Part shown: positions 37,219-50,664 of the stretch, in pieces
How the letters are laid out: each line of letters starts with the position of its first letter
Numbering within the stretch: the stretch's first letter is position 1
From: Atrichornis clamosus
Taxonomy: Eukaryota > Chordata > Aves > Passeriformes > Menuridae
Assembly: GCA_013400975.1 (NCBI GenBank)
Contig: WBMZ01003507.1
Coordinates: 1 to 64,000 of the forward strand
Reading direction: 5' to 3'
Length of the DNA: 64,000 nt
Notes under the pieces: model-generated
Databases searched by the model: none
What the model was told of the DNA's origin: nothing
Seen by the model: only the letters and a program-made list of their open reading frames with translations
Position numbers and translations under genes: made by a program

Positions 37219-37322
37219 ATTCTGTGACTCTGTGATTCTGTGATTCTGGGACTCTGTGATTCTGTGATTCTGGGACTCTGTGATTCTGTGATTCTGGGAC
37301 TCTGTGATTCTGTGATTCTATG
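37219..37322 (+). repeat. 24-bp minisatellite grown from the CR1 tail
   Basis: The CR1 tail octamer ATTCTGTG has been amplified as a higher-order unit of about 24 bases (TCTGTGATTCTGTGATTC plus TGGGAC), present about three times with flanking partial octamers. Intact CR1 tails normally hold only two to four octamers. The copies are almost identical, which points to recent replication slippage or unequal exchange and likely length polymorphism. Confidence 0.85.
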
Positions 37323-40300
37323 AACTGACTGACCAGCAGTGCTCAGGAGACCTGGTGAGGAGAGGGCACCACTCCCTCAGCACTCCTCCCATCTGGATCT
37401 CCACTGACATAGTCAGGGTTTATTCAGAGCACTTACTGTTTCTTACAAGACAGATCCCTGAAATTCCCCTGTTCAGGATGAAATCTGGATTTCCTCACTT
37501 GCCTTCATTTTTAGTGGTTTCCACATATTATTTTCCGGTGTATTTTTTCCTTACTGTGAACTTTTGAGACTTCTGACATGCAGGTAGGGGACAACTGTGG
37601 CTTGGCCTAGCACAGGGGCAGACAGCAACAGTAAAATCACACCTGGTGTTTGCATCTGAGCCTTCTTCAGTGTCTGGGATTTGATCCAGTTTTCTGGTGC
37701 AGGCAGGTCTGGTGAGACCCTCAGTGCATTATATCTTAACAACCTCTGCTGCTTTGGACTGGGTAGAGTGAATTTTCCTCACTGTAGCTGGTTCAGGACC
37801 ATGTTTTGGATTTCTGCTGGAAACGGTGTTGATAACTCAGGGATGTTTTCATCACCTCAGCAGTGTTTGCACACAGCCAAGGCCTTTCCTGCTCCTCAGC
37901 CCACCAACGAGGAGGCTGGGGGTGCAAAAGGAGTTGGGGGGGTCACAGCCAGGACAGCTGACACCAACTGACCCCAGGGCCATCCCAGACTGTGTGCTGT
38001 CATGCTCGGGAAATGCTGGTTTAGGAGTAGCAATTAGTGATTTAATTCATCTCCGTTATCTTCTATCCTCATGAACTCTATCACGTAACCAGTTTATTTT
38101 CATCTTTAAATAAGTCCTTGTTATTGGTTCCAACATCACTTTCCCTGAATATGCACACAGAAGACATTCAGTTCCACTGATTTTCCCAAAAAGGAGGATT
38201 TTAAATGAAGTATAAAACACAACTAAACTGCAACAAGGGCACAAATTCCCCTCCAAAAGTCAGCCTGTGATGGCTGAAACAGATATCCATTATGAGATAT
38301 TCCCTAAGGGGGCACTTCCTTAGAGAGCAACACAAAATCTCTACAGATTTACGTGCTGCTTGTGTTCCAGCAACACCACTTTTACACAATTTCCAGTACA
38401 ACAGAAAACATTAATGCCTTCTAGGGCACAAATTAGTTAATCAAGGTCAGTCCTGGGGTCACAGCTGTACCCCCTGGCAGAACAGTCCTGCCTACACAGT
38501 CAAGACTGTGTCAGCCTTGACCTCTGGACAAAGTCTTTTCTCTTGTTGCTCAGCTCTGCCTTCAAATCATAAAACATTATCTTCTCTGAAGAACCTGAAT
38601 GCATCACTTTCCCATTACTGTCCCTGCTGTTACCAGCAGGAACTTGTCTCCAGGGTCTCATCTCTCAGTGGTGTCCCTGCTCCCTTCAGCCTTGGCTCCA
38701 ATTCCAGCTCTCCCTGATGTTTCTGCATTTGCTCAGTAAACACACCATGTTCTGTATAATGTAAAACATCAGCATCTCATACACTGATAAAATTACTTCT
38801 GTGCTTACACAGCTACTTAATTCCACTTTGCCATTGATTTGTCATTTTAGAGTTAAATAATAAACATGGATTGCAGCCAGGATACTGAGTGCTGCTTTCT
38901 CCCCCTCTAGTTTTTGATTTATGTGTTTGTTTATTTACTGATATATTTAAGTACTCCCTATTGCATTTCACACATAATCTGGCAAATCCTGGGGATTTAC
39001 TTTCACAATTGATTAGAAAAGTCAATGTTTTACAGATAGGATTAAAATGGAAAATATCTAGGAGCCTTGACGGAACCTACTTATGAGAAATAGTATCTCC
39101 AATAGGCTCTCCAGCCCTTAAAAACCTGTATTGTGTGTTGTCAAGCACTGTGAAGATATAACCATTTCGTGTTACAGGTATTATGTCAGTTAAAGAAATA
39201 TACTTGACTTGCTCATTTGTCCTTTCTGGGAGTGCCTTGTGGGCTTTTCATTTAATCAGCATGTGGGAAAAGATGTTTTCCATTTGCTGGTAGTTTTCTT
39301 CTCATCTAGATTAAATCAGACAGGCTGGGAGGCAATACTGAGGCAAGCAATGCATTTCCAATATTGTTATTCAGTAATCTAAATCTAAAAATTCTAAAAA
39401 TGTTGACATGTGACATGTAGTTCTTTCCTTTTCTGTTTTAGCTCCAAACCATATATTACTTCTTCAGTGTTATTTACTTTTAAATCTTTGTTTAGAATTT
39501 TACTAATGCTTTACGACAGGGCAAACTGCTTTTTGATTCTCTGTCAAATGGTGAACCTGGCCTCCTTTTGATCCACCCTCACCACCAAAGCAACCCAAAC
39601 CAAATCAGTTATTCACACACAGCCGACTCCACAGTGGAATAATTTTCCAGATCATGAAATTTCAGTGCAGAGTGATAAAAAGATTAGGCTGGTGTCAAAG
39701 AGCAGATTACAGGGCAGCCTGGAGAAAAGAATTATATCTACTGCTAATCCCATTCTCCTGGGGCTCGGGCCCTCTTGCTGCCCGTCCCTGGTGCTGCTGG
39801 GTGGTGAAATTCAGTTCTGTTGCCATCAGTGGTTTGAATTCATAACAGGGGCCTTGTTTTACTGTTCTTGGTGAATTTAATGCCAAAATGTGGGGGGAAA
39901 GGAAAGAGATTGCATGCTGGGCCAAGAAATTCCTAAAGAGAGCAAGGCATGCCTGGGTTATTAGCTGACCACTGGAATTTGTAGAAGGACAGTCAATATT
40001 GATTGACCTGCCTGTTACAGAAAGGTTAAGTGAGCAGACATGATAAGGTGATGGGAAAGAACTCTTTGTGTGTCTCAGTGCTAAAAAGTCACACAGAGAC
40101 AACGCACAGAGACCCACACAAGTCTAAGGCACTGGAAAACACCCCAATTAAGTGAAAATAACCACCATCCATTAAGTGGCATCCATCATTGCTTAATTGC
40201 TACCCAGGGAAATATCCTAATTGAGAGCAGATGAAGTTTAGTACATCTTGGGCAGTAGATTATTGCTCAGATACGAAGGAGAGGGAAGAAAAGGAAAACC

Positions 40301-43300
40301 AGAAATCCAAGACTAAGGCAGTCCAGTCTAAAGCTGAAGGTGTCCATTTTTGCTAGCTAAAACCAGAGCAGGGCTGAGGATCCACTGAATTGAGTGTCTT
40401 TCTCTCCTCATCCGTAAGGTCAGGGTCTTGCAGGGACTGGAGCTGAAATACCCCTGGTTTTCCACTTGTTTTCTTCCAAGTGGGGAAGGAGCAGGAGCTG
40501 AGCCCACCTGCTCCAGCTGGACATTTCACCCAGCCCAGGCCGGACTGCAACCCTGCAGTGGTGCTCTGGCTCTGCTTGTTCTCTGGAGCCCAGAGCAGCT
40601 CAAAAGCACATTTTATTCAGGTAGGATCAGGACCCTGTGCTCACTCTAGATCCCCTGGCCTTAGTGAAGACTGTGGCTTTGTCAAGATAACGTGACTATT
40701 TTTTTTTTTCTTTTTCACTAACCGAGCAATTCCTCTTTCTTTGGAAGGGCTTTGACCTTTAAATGAAGACGCATGCCAAGAAAAATCCAGAGCTTGTTAT
40801 CAAGACAATCTGTGGCACAGGCTGTGTGGTAATGTCCTCCTGAGGTGATGAATCAGATCTATCAGTGTCTAGATACTAAGGCCTTTTTTATCCTTGCAAA
40901 CTCAGGGCTTTCCAAATCTTAAAGCCTGATCAGAGATAGAGCACTACAAGAGCTGACTTAAATCTCAGCAAGCAGAAAAGAAAGTGAGGGGGAGAGAGCT
41001 CACATAAAATAAAGACCACTTTTAAAAGATAAAACATAACTCCAGGTACAAGGAAAGCCTTTAGAGAACAAAAGAGATCTTTGTCAGGAATGTATCTCAT
41101 TTAGTCCCATTGTTTCACTGCATGCTTTGCAGAAAGCCAGACATTTATCTTGCCTTTTTCCCCCCAGGTTTTGGGGTTTTTTTCCTCCTTTCCTGATGCT
41201 AATTTACATTTCATTAGGAAATTAATCACTAATTAGGTGCTAGTGCTGCCTCCCTGCAAACAGACTCAAACACAGGGTAGTCAGGAAAAAGAAAATATAC
41301 AGTCTTGTGACCTGAAATCTGAATGCTTTTACAAGTACAGCTGTATTTCTGTTGTTCTGTGTTATGGATAGCTGTTGTTTAGTGTTCATGGCATGCAGAC
41401 CAAGAATTCCATGTCAGAGTGCCTACGGTTAGATACCTTCCACATGTGTCGAGGTCCCAAAGGAGACATTTTCAAAGGGAAATGCAAAGGGCAGAAGAAT
41501 TCCTGAATTTCCACACAATTTCCCCTGTGGACACTGTGAGCTGAACCTTCCTGGTTCACAGCACATTGCTGGAACGCTGTACCCGTGTCCCTGAAAGCCT
41601 CAGAGGGATCTCTCGTTTTCGCAGTCGGTGTGGTGCACACACATTAGTTTGTGGAGTTACGTGCCCAGACAAGGAGACAATCACATTCCTGTAGCTTGAG
41701 TACCCCTGTAATGAGGCAAAATGCTGCCGTGGGCTTCACACAGAGGAGCCAGCTCCCTGGAAAGCCACGTCAGCTTGAGCTTGACTTTTCATTCAACAGG
41801 GATGCAGATCAGGACATTTTCCGTGTAACGCTGAGCACTCTGAGCACACAGGAGTTGTCACATACAGGACAGTCCACACCCAAACATCCTTAAGGTGATG
41901 AAAAGGAAAGTCCTGGCCCACACAGCAGTTCATTTTGGCTACTTCAGGTGTTCCACAGTGAGAGAGGAAGAGAGGGGACATCACTTTTCTATCCCCTGCA
42001 TGAACCCAGCTGCCACTCACACTGCATTTGTCTGACACACAAACTAAGCTGTTCCCAGAAATACCCATCTTGGAGCTTGAAAAATGTGTTTTTCCCAGCA
42101 ACATCAGTCTAATAAAATACACTTCTGCCTGCCACCCCAGTCTCTTTCATATCCTCTGACAATACTCCTACATGACTACCATGATGCTGTGCAAGTCTTC
42201 ACAGCTTCCAGCTATGTTTTTGTTAAATTTCAGTTGGATAGCCACAAAAGAAAACAAACACAGTTAGCATTTGCAGAACCTTGTCCCTCAGCTTTATAAG
42301 GTTAAGATTTATAATGCACGCATTTATTTTATGGAGCTTCTAAGTGACTAACCTGATGTGTCCTCCATTTAGGGAGCATGTAGCATTTTGCAGAAATGCA
42401 CTGGCTGGATCCACTTTTGAGATGTGCAGCAGTGGCACACACCACTTTAATTCACGTCATCAAAACACTTTGGGAATTGTTGTGCTGGGAGTTCGATCAA
42501 ACTCCTGCACAGATAAAATTCCCACAAGGGCTTCTTATTTTGAAGATCCAGATTTACTAACCAGCAGCCTAATTTTTGGAAGAGCCAAAAACCCAGCAGT
42601 CTTCTGAGTCTCCCATCCCTGTTTCTTTCCAAAGACAAGGCACGTGCCTGACTTCTATTCATTCCTGCACGCATGGAATTGGTGCCTAACTCCTCCTGTT
42701 CCCAAAAACTGCTTATGATCTTAACAGAAAATACATAAAGGGATCAAGAACACTGAGAACCTGATAACAGCACTCACAGACTGAACATCTTGGGTGCTTC
42801 CAGTCAAAGCCATGAGTTCAGGGATGACAACACCAGTAGTCAGGAGCTTGCTTAGGAATGTGCAGTCTGGCAGAAAGAGCCAAGGGCAACCAGCGTGGTA
42901 GTCTGGCAATGGTGGACATGTTTTAAGTCTTTGGCCAAATTGCTCCGTTTCTCTCAGCATCTCCTGTCAGATTTGGCTCATCACCCCTAGGACAAAGACT
43001 TCTTCACATGATGTAGGCCAAAAGCCTAAGGTCATGGTGCAATCTTGATTCCCTATAGTCTATCAGAGCCCAGAAAAACACTCACCAAGCCACAGTTAAA
43101 ACTAAATACTTACCCACCCTCTGCTTCTCCTGGAAAGTACCTTAAGTTTGCCAATTGTGTTTCTTTCTTGCCAGTTCTACAATGAATTGGTTTGCACCTC
43201 AAACCTATTTGTAAGTTAGTAAATCTCTTATACTGATTTTAATGATGTATTATTTCTCAGCACTCCCTGTCTTATTTCATCGTTCTGCTGGTCCATGTTT

Positions 43301-44816
43301 TCTGCTCTTAGTAAAGAATTTCCATGTCAGGGATTGTCCTTTTTCTGTTCTTTATTGTGACGGGGTGTTTTCCCCCTCTGTGTTTTCTATTCTTCTACAT
43401 TTGTATAACGCACAGTGCAGAGTGTTTTCAGTAATGAGTTTGAATGTTTTTTGTCACTGACAGTTTTGTCTCCTCTATTTTTGCCTCCCCCCACCTTTTG
43501 CTGAAGCTAAGGAGGAAGCCTCAAATGTGCTGTGCATCAGCCCACTGACTAAGTGGAGAACTTTTCCATGCAGTGATTATTGTTGCCTAAGATATACCCA
43601 AGCACAGCAAATCATTTTTATTTCAGAATGCTTTGCAACTCAGAGAAAGAAGCACTAGTCATAGTTAGACAGCATATGAATTTCTAGAAAAAACCCAGGT
43701 TGTGCACAGATCATTTATAACCTAGCCAGCCCAGTGTTTGCAGAGGGTTTTGCCCACTAAACATCTCATAAATCATTGACTTCATTAAAAAAGATAACAA
43801 TAATTTCAAAGAGGTAAGTGGGATTGGTCTGGATCATTATGTTCTCCCTCTAGGACAGGGAGTTGAAAGTTTTAATTTTCTTTCATCAATCTAAGTCATC
43901 ACCCAAGGCCAGATTGTGATGTTTGATTTCCACTACTGGAAACCTTAGTAAGAGAGATCTGAGCACCCTCCACAGAGGTCCTGAGCGATGCTACTGCAGT
44001 TGTTCAGGAATTTGTGTCACAAGGCAACCACCCGTGAGCAGAGCAGTGTAACCCTGCACCCAGCCCGCTGTGAGACCAAAGCCTACAGCCACCAGCAGCA
44101 CAGCCCACTGTGTGTCTGCCTGTCATGGGCTTACAAGTAAAGAGAAAGGAGCAGGAAGGCGTCACTTTTGTGATCAGGACCTCCCAAACAGGTACAGGCA
44201 TCGTGCTGCGCAGCCAGAATGATTTCAGCATGGCTCTGGTATCATTAAATTCACTCCACGTGATGTGCAGGGTTGATTTGTGCAGGGAACGTGTGTGGGG
44301 TTTCAATACATCTGGTAACTCAAGCTATCCCTTCAAACTAGCTCACTGACATTCAGGAGCTAGAATAATTGTTCTAAATCTTTCAAATCTAGGCAGACGA
44401 AGAAAATGCAGCCCCACAGACTCAGCTGTACTGTACTGAGGGCAGGAGGGTTCCTCCTCCAGAGCAGCTGCTAAAGCTGTGTTGACCCTCCCTCCCTGTG
44501 ACCTGTCTGTGGTGGTGTGCAGCTGCCTCCCCATCAGTCCAGGTCTGTATCTCCCACTGCACTGGAATCCCACCTTCTGTTGGTCCCTTTCCATTGGTTC
44601 TGGGGCACAGCGGGCTCTGCTATTACGTTTGTGTAACACAGGACCCTGGAATCTCACCTAAAGTTCGTGGCTGATGCTCTGCCGTGCCACCATTCCAGCC
44701 ACAACAACCCCAACAAAAACAAGTGCAGCCCTGAGATAAGTGCTTTTCTTTCAATTAATCTGGTGGGTTTTCTTTTTGCAAAAACTGCACATCCATGTAA
44801 CATTTTCCCAAAATAT

Positions 44817-44839
44817 GCTAATTATTTAAAATAATTAGC
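44817..44839. promoter_or_regulatory. 23-bp palindrome with homeodomain-type cores
   Basis: GCTAATTAT at 44817-44825 and ATAATTAGC at 44831-44839 flank TTAAA, so the whole site is palindromic apart from its central base. Each arm carries TAATTA, the core bound by many homeodomain dimers. The surrounding 100 bases are AT-rich without simple repeats. Binding is an inference; chance palindromes are more common in AT-rich DNA. Confidence 0.35.
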
Positions 44840-45177
44840 TGAATAATTTATACGACAAATTTAAAGCACGTGCATTTATTCTTTGGTTTTTTTTATTGTA
44901 GTCGACTTGTTTTCAGCCAGTTGTAATAATTCCTTGTAGTACCATGAAGAATGTAGGAACTTTCTGATAGGAGCTATGCAGAAAATGAGATACTGAATGT
45001 CCCCTATAGTCCATAACCTTATGTCAGAAATACAATAAAAGAGACAAGCAGAAGACACTAAACAGGGAATATCACAAGACATAAGTGGGGAAGAAATATT
45101 TTATAGTCACCAAAGGCCTGATCATGGCTTTCCTGGAGTTCCTGAGTGCTCTAGAGGAATTCTGGCAGGAAGAAATT

Positions 45178-45276
45178 CAGTCACACATGTGGGATGCTGC
45201 AAGCCTGGAGTTTTAGAGCAATGCTTTCAGAAAGAGGTGCAGCACAGTCACACGTGTGGGATGATCCAAGCCTGGA
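45178..45276 (+). repeat. Diverged tandem duplication, 67-bp period
   Basis: CAGTCACACATGTGGGATG at 45178 recurs as CAGTCACACGTGTGGGATG at 45245. About 32 bases align with three mismatches, through AAGCCTGGA, after which similarity is lost. It looks like a small old local duplication. Confidence 0.6.
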
Positions 45277-48200
45277 ATATGTCAGCTTTGTGCTTCCTCA
45301 CGGTGTGTTTCACATTTCAGCCTGGAAAAGGAGATGCCACATTCAAATACCGAGGGACAGAGCAACCCGGAGCACACAACATCAGAAATACATTTAGTAA
45401 CATTTTGGCGTTATGTCAACAGCCTGTTGCTGGCACATTGTACCAGCCATGCCAAGAACCACTTCTGCAGGCAAAAGGAAAATTGGCACCAAATTCATGG
45501 CTTTCTTAATCCTTCTAGTGCCACTGCCAACAAAGACAGTCCTGCTTTTAGTACCAGATTTAGTGAGGCCTTCCAAACAATTTCTTTCCCATGTGCCACA
45601 GAAGGCAACTGGAGTGACAGACTGCAGATGGGAGAAAGCAATGAGAAAACCACTCAGGTGATCCTTTCCCAGGCTCAAAACAAGATCCACCTCTTCTGCA
45701 TCCTTGCAGATACTGGACTCACTGGAAACTGTGCCTGAGAATGCCAACACAGATGTGACAAAAGGAGAATTTAGCACCACAGAATCACAGCCACACACCA
45801 GCTACTTGCAGGGATGCAGGATTTGCAGGAGGGATCGAATTGCAGTGACCCAATCTTCCCCAGCTCCTGCTTAATTAAAATTCTCAGCACTCTATTCAGG
45901 ATACAGAGTTCAGTTATAGTTCAATAGGAGTATCACAGACTATTTAAATAAAATGTATTTCAATAAAAGGAAGTTCAATCTACAGAAGAGAACTTTAAAG
46001 GTATGGATGTATTTCTTAGAACTGCTGTTTCCACTCTTACAAACTGATGATCTGTGCTCTCTAAAATATAATATCCAACTATAATGTTTTAAAAGGAGTA
46101 TATTATATTTAGCTGCTTACCTAGATTTCCTTGTAAATTAAACTGAAGCCCTCAGCAGTACTTACATTCCTTTTGTTCTTTCCTCTCTATTTATACTGTG
46201 GCACTAATTATCTTATGGGCAGAAACAGTCTATAGACTGCTGCTGCTTTGAAAACTTCACTGCTGCTCCTCTTACTCTCTCGTACCTTATGAATATTTTC
46301 ATTCAGTCAGAAAAAACCCCAACTGAAATGCAACAAAGAAAGCAAGGTCCTGCTCAAGCCTTCTCCTCTTCTAGAAGTTCTCTACCTGCCTGGTTCTCAG
46401 CTGCTTGCTATCACTATCAGTTCCCAAAGTTTGATTCATTCTTATCTTTGAACTACAGCGCTTCTCTAGGCTGTAAATGGTACCTGTGCATTAAAAAGCA
46501 TGACTGTTTCCTGATTTCTGATTTCCATTTCATGATTGTTAGGATCTTTTCCTGTAGCCTTTATGTGGATGAGTAGTCTATCTCTAGTGTAAACCCATCT
46601 GGAGTAATTTAACAGCAGCTGTCACTAGTGTAACGATGAATTTTTTCATCTGAGAAAATTATTGTAAAATTGGATCATCATAGAGCACATTCAGTGAAAA
46701 CACCCGTTGGATGTTTTTAAGTATAAGCTCAGTAAATTATGTTTGAAATGTTAAATCTTGCAATGTTAACCTTTTGCTAATGGCATAAACCTATGCTCAC
46801 TCCACAAAAACTACTACATTAAGACCCTCTAAAGAGAGACAAAAAGGGATCTAAACAAAATTTTCAACTCATCCACTCACCATGGAGTCAACTTAAAGCA
46901 TTGATTAACAGAATTGTTGTTATTCTAGCTGCACCCATAAGTAGCTTAATAAGATATAAAATATTCTGCTCAGGATTTTTAGTTCAGTACTTTTTTATTG
47001 ATTTTTTTTACAAGAAAATACAACAATATTATGCATATAAAGCAGTCTGCACAAGGCCTTAATTTTGCACAGGCCCATTGAAAGTAACCTTCATTTATTT
47101 TGGATGTGTCACTGATCCACATGACCTTTAAACTGTTATTAAGCAAGAAAATTAAATATCTAGCAAAAAGCTTTGAGAGAACAATTCATTAGAAAGTGCC
47201 CAGTTTGTGCTGCACATTGCATCAAGTCACACACATCTGAAGGGAAATTGCTGACATCTGGTAATGCCAGTGGTGAGCAGGACAGTCTTTCAGAGGGATG
47301 GGGCATGTCTTGCTCTACGTGCATAGGATGCAGTTGGGCATTTATGAGTCTCATCAAATTAGTCAAGCAATCTCACCAAGGTTGTCCACCTGTATGGCCA
47401 CCACTGCTGGAGCCTCTCTGTGCTCTACAGACATTTCATTCCCTGATGCTCTGGTGCCTCGCACAGGGAAAAGCCATCAGAGCTGTCACCCTCCCCAGGC
47501 CTTCTCTCTGGTTCCCCATTCCAGACCCACTGCAGCACCTTCCCACCACCCCTGAGAGCTCTCCCCCTCACAAGGCAGGCAGTTCCCCCTACTCCCAACC
47601 CGTGTGCTAACCACAAGGTCTCCTCCCCGCCCTGCCAAGACCAGCCTCCTCAGAAACCAGACAGGCACAATGGAAGAGCCGTGTGTTTTCCCCAGCTTGA
47701 ATCAAAATGCTCATGTTCTTCCCTTTCCTTAATTTCTGCTCTCAAGGACAAAGTGCTCCATTCACCTCAAAGCCATTAACTGCTTCCCACGTCCCTCACA
47801 GCGCGTGGCTTGGAGTGTCCCTACCTCCTTTTGGCATGTGCCCGTGCTCCAGGAGTCATTGCGCAGGGCAAGAGGGGCAGCTGCCTAGAGCACAGGGCTA
47901 TTTAATGGGCAACCAGGTTATTTTTATTCTATCTCCCTTTGTTTTCAAATGCCTTGCCTAAAGCAAAAGGTCTAGAGTCACCACGACTGGGAAGACCCAA
48001 CACCACCTAGGGATCTTCTCCACGAGCCAGAGCATAAGGCAGGTTTCACACACACATGCTTCCAAACACTCAGAACAAAACTGTCTTCCCCCTGTCCAAC
48101 AGTGACCCCTTTGTGACATTGCTCAGTAATAACCATAGGCTTTGGGGGGAGGCGGATTGTAATCATTAAATTGTAAATCCCTTTAAATGCAAAGATCAAA

Positions 48201-50570
48201 GGGAAAGTTTCAATCCTATGACACATAATTAAAAATGCAGACGTGAATGGCTTTGATTCATGAATGCTTATGTACTTTTAAATTGTTGCCAGGGAGATCA
48301 GGGCATGAGAAAATTAAAAACCATTACGCTTCAAAAGGATAAATGATTTTCACAGCTTTCTAACATTATTTCCTGTTGCGCAGATTTTTGTGTGTTTTAA
48401 CATTTTCCCCGCCCTGCCTGGGCAGATTAGTTCTGAAAAATGTTTTCCAGAAAATGTTCAGAACTCAATGAGATTAAAAGGAGATTACTGAACTTGTTGG
48501 TTAGAGAGTTCCCATTCGTCCTTAATGGCAAATGCTTGGGGCAGTTAAAGAGGAACCCCACCACACACATTTTGCCTTTTACCTGTGTTCTAATTTAAAG
48601 AGCTGTGACCTTTTAATTCATTATTCTTTTCCTAATTGAGCCAGTGCAATACAATACGGTACAGGCCATAAGCCAAATCTCCCTGCAGTTAAAGGAAATA
48701 TTCCCAGGACTATAGCGATTTCAATCTGTTTGTTTAACATTTCTCACTTGTAAAAGTCAAAGCACTTAACCGAAAGGAAAAGGCTGCTTCCTATTTCGCA
48801 ACTAAAAATTGAGATATACAAAGTGGACATGATTCTCAACCATTTTACCATGGATGCCAGAGTAAGTCTAGAGCTGACAAGCTACAGCAAATATTCCCAC
48901 TTCTGATCCATGGTGCCACAGATTTGCCCTGCTTCAACAGGTCACTTTAACACTACCAACTGGCACCTGAGACATCCTTCGAAGTACTTTTAAATTACCC
49001 CAATCTTACCAGAGAGAAACAGTTAATTTCTCAGACAGAAACATATTGCTGAAATGCACCTGTGAGTTGATGGCTGCAGTGAACTCATGGACAGCAGTTC
49101 CATTCCTGCACTGAAGGTTCATGTGAAAACAACACCAAACTCCTTAGGGCTGAACTCACATTGCTTCTTAGCCACTGGCAACATGGAGGGTGAGGATGAT
49201 CAGGTGAAGTCCTGAAAGCTCTGCTGTACACAGCTGGACATGAGCTGGTCCCCTCCTCTCCCTGTAAAGCTGGTGGAATACAGAATGATTTATCTAGTCT
49301 GCAAGCACCTACATCTGTAACTTCAGAGGTCTCCATATCATGTAGGTGATTTTGGTTTAGATGTCTGAAGTTACATAGGATGAACCCCACTACCCAAAAA
49401 GTGTACATTTGGGATGAAGGAACAGATCCAGCCCCAGAGCCTTAAATACACCATTTATCCCATTCTGTTCCCATGCTTTTGAATTTTGGGACTCCACTTT
49501 TAATGAAATAAGGTTCAGCTGAAACACATCTGCATGAGGCTGACTTGCTCCTCACTCTACTCTGGCATTGTTCAGCTGCCAGTCAAGTCAACCTTCACAA
49601 AATTTCCCCTCAGGGGAAGAAGCCAGAGACGAGTAGCAGCAGACTAACAGAGCACTGAACAGTTCAGCAGGCATCTGATGGGGAAAGGAAAAACCTTTTG
49701 TATTTACTTCTGAACATATGGATCAGACATTGTTTCTGTTTGAGAGTGGGCTACTTCCAAAGGATGTCTCCACAGTGACAGCCAGCTGAGATTCAGCCTA
49801 AGTGGCCATCCCAAAAATGCACTGATTCTTTATTATCCAGTGCATTCACTGAGATAGCTCCAGGAACCAGATGCCCTACATTAAGACACCCAATATATTG
49901 CTCTTTTTGTAATTTATCATAGCTAATGTCTGAATAGCAAATAAGACAGCAAGAATTTATCTCTTTTTTCAGTTGGCAGTCATTCAAGAACATGTTACTA
50001 CTGTTCTTTGTTTGCCATTATTGGATCAATAATGTTGCTACATAATTCTCATTCTTCAGATTTCAGTCCAAAGAAGATTTTCTAGTCTCTGTTTCTTTGT
50101 GACACAGACCATAACACTTAATCCATTTACTGCAAGACTTAGATCAGTAACTTGCATTTGGCTGGGGCAAAAGCATCTGGTGTTGACTGGAGGACTCTAA
50201 GTAGTGAAGAAGCAATTTATTCTATATTTTTTAAGAAAGTGACTTATTTTATGTGAAATTGGGCCTTTGTCCACTAATGTTGATGTCTCAGTCAGCATCT
50301 TCTGTTAAAGAACAAAACTTCTTATTATGTTCAAGCACCTGGGTCCTCTTGTAAGCCTGGTTCTTGAGTGTTGTCTTCTTCCACATGCCCTGTGGAATGA
50401 CTGTCCTGTCTTAAGGGAGGAAGAGACCAGCTTCTCTGCAGGTTTAAAAGAACTCTGATTCATTTACGAAATAACAAAGAGGAACCTGATACAATCATAA
50501 GATACTTCAGAGCCCTGGGACGATTGGCAGAGGGATCAGAAGCACAGGTACTGATTTCCTTGATTCTTCC

Positions 50571-50624
50571 AGTAACACCTAATAATACGGGTAGGAACAG
50601 TAACAACTAATAATATGGATAGGA
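50571..50624 (+). repeat. 28-bp tandem duplication
   Basis: AGTAACACCTAATAATACGG at 50571 recurs as AGTAACAACTAATAATATGG at 50599, with three mismatches in 26 compared bases. It lies just before the recognisable part of the large CR1 copy and might belong to its diverged 5' portion or to the insertion flank. Confidence 0.6.
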
Positions 50625-50664
50625 TCAAGGGCAGACTTCCCTGAACAAGGGATGTAATCTTTTG

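Larger units (their letters stand above)
37323..50570. other. Long gene-free stretch with possible conserved blocks
   Basis: About 13 kb without a recognised gene or retroelement. Items inside: a 23-bp palindrome with TAATTA cores (44817-44839), a diverged 67-bp-period tandem duplication (45178-45276), and an AT-rich, low-repeat block at 48250-48860 that looks like a conserved noncoding candidate. A 134-codon frame at 45334-45738 is mirrored by an equally long antisense frame and has no domain, so it is not called. Confidence 0.5.

Noticed and set aside
45779..45795. ACAGAATCACAG resembling a minus-strand CR1 tail
   Set aside because: The following sequence lacks the GGTTGGAAGGGACC part of the CR1 end, so the match is too short.
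45334..45798. Two 134-codon frames on opposite strands
   Set aside because: Neither shows a motif or domain, and equal-length overlapping frames are expected by chance in a stop-poor stretch.
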